Source: Desmodesmus armatus | Taxonomy: Eukaryota > Chlorophyta > Chlorophyceae > Sphaeropleales > Scenedesmaceae | NCBI GenBank assembly: GCA_007449985.2 | Contig: VIIQ02000587.1 | Span: forward strand, 62,001-126,000 | Length of the DNA stretch: 64,000 bases | Reading direction: 5' to 3' | In this document: piece by piece, positions 63,863-64,000 of the stretch | Numbering within the stretch: position 1 is the stretch's first letter | How the letters are laid out: each line of letters starts with the position of its first letter | Notes under the pieces: model-generated | What the model was told of the DNA's origin: nothing | Database searches by the model: none | Seen by the model: only the letters and a program-made list of their open reading frames with translations | Program-made: the position numbers and the translations under genes

Positions 63863-64000
63863 CTGCATCACGCACAAAACACCCAGCAAACTGAGAATGT
63901 CTATGCACTGGGTCCGTTCTCAGTGCAGGCTTGCAGATGAATAGTGGCCTATCGCTGTGCTCTGACAAATACTGCGTACAAGTACAGGAAGGAACACTGC
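63863..64000. other. Intron (partial) of the minus-strand gene
   Basis: Sequence upstream of the terminal exon acceptor. No exon recognised before the window edge. Confidence 0.4.

Overview
The window is eukaryotic nuclear DNA, most likely from a chlorophycean green alga. The reasons are genes split by many short GT-AG introns in moderately GC-rich DNA, Gln/Ala/Ser-rich CTG/CAG tracts in coding exons, transit-peptide-like N-termini, and TGTAA downstream of several stop codons, which is the polyadenylation signal known from Chlamydomonas and relatives. The genus is not determined. No bacterial operon, CRISPR array, rRNA or convincing tRNA was seen. All gene models were built by hand from splice signals, frame continuity and comparison between copies.

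Layout. (1) 1-1900: mostly non-coding, with a possible degraded reverse-transcriptase tail on the minus strand. (2) 1.9-24.3 kb: a tandem triplication of a nine-exon VID27/DEM-family gene. Copy 1 (2301-6325) is intact. Copy 2 (13682-17763) is a pseudogene with several frame and splice lesions. Copy 3 (from 18838 or 18919 to 23582) is open but its ancestral start codon is ACG. A 5.4-kb gag-only LTR retrotransposon (7902-13321) lies between copies 1 and 2. (3) 24.5-39.1 kb: a compact block of single-copy genes. They are a SAP-domain protein joined to a metal-site-less RNase Z-like domain (minus), a BolA protein with an organelle presequence (plus), the 26S proteasome subunit RPN5 (minus), and a plastid-type START/COQ10-like lipid-binding protein (plus). 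Two of the intergenic gaps are short and divergent. (4) 39.8-54.2 kb: 3.4 tandem copies of a 4230-bp unit carrying a Tc1/mariner-like transposase. Its intron is almost filled by an antisense ORF with Cys-rich and restriction-endonuclease-like features. (5) 54.2-64 kb: mostly repeats and unassigned sequence. A frameshifted copy of one exon (55.3 kb) is repeated in inverted orientation as an intact terminal exon at 63.5-63.9 kb.

How the genes work together. No pathway links them. The housekeeping block holds proteasome assembly (RPN5), iron-sulfur or redox handling (BolA), an RNA-processing-like pseudoenzyme and a plastid lipid-binding protein. The flanks are shaped by tandem duplication and mobile elements. 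The strongest candidates for something undescribed are the transposase unit with its intron-nested antisense ORF, and the SAP/RNase Z-like pseudoenzyme.
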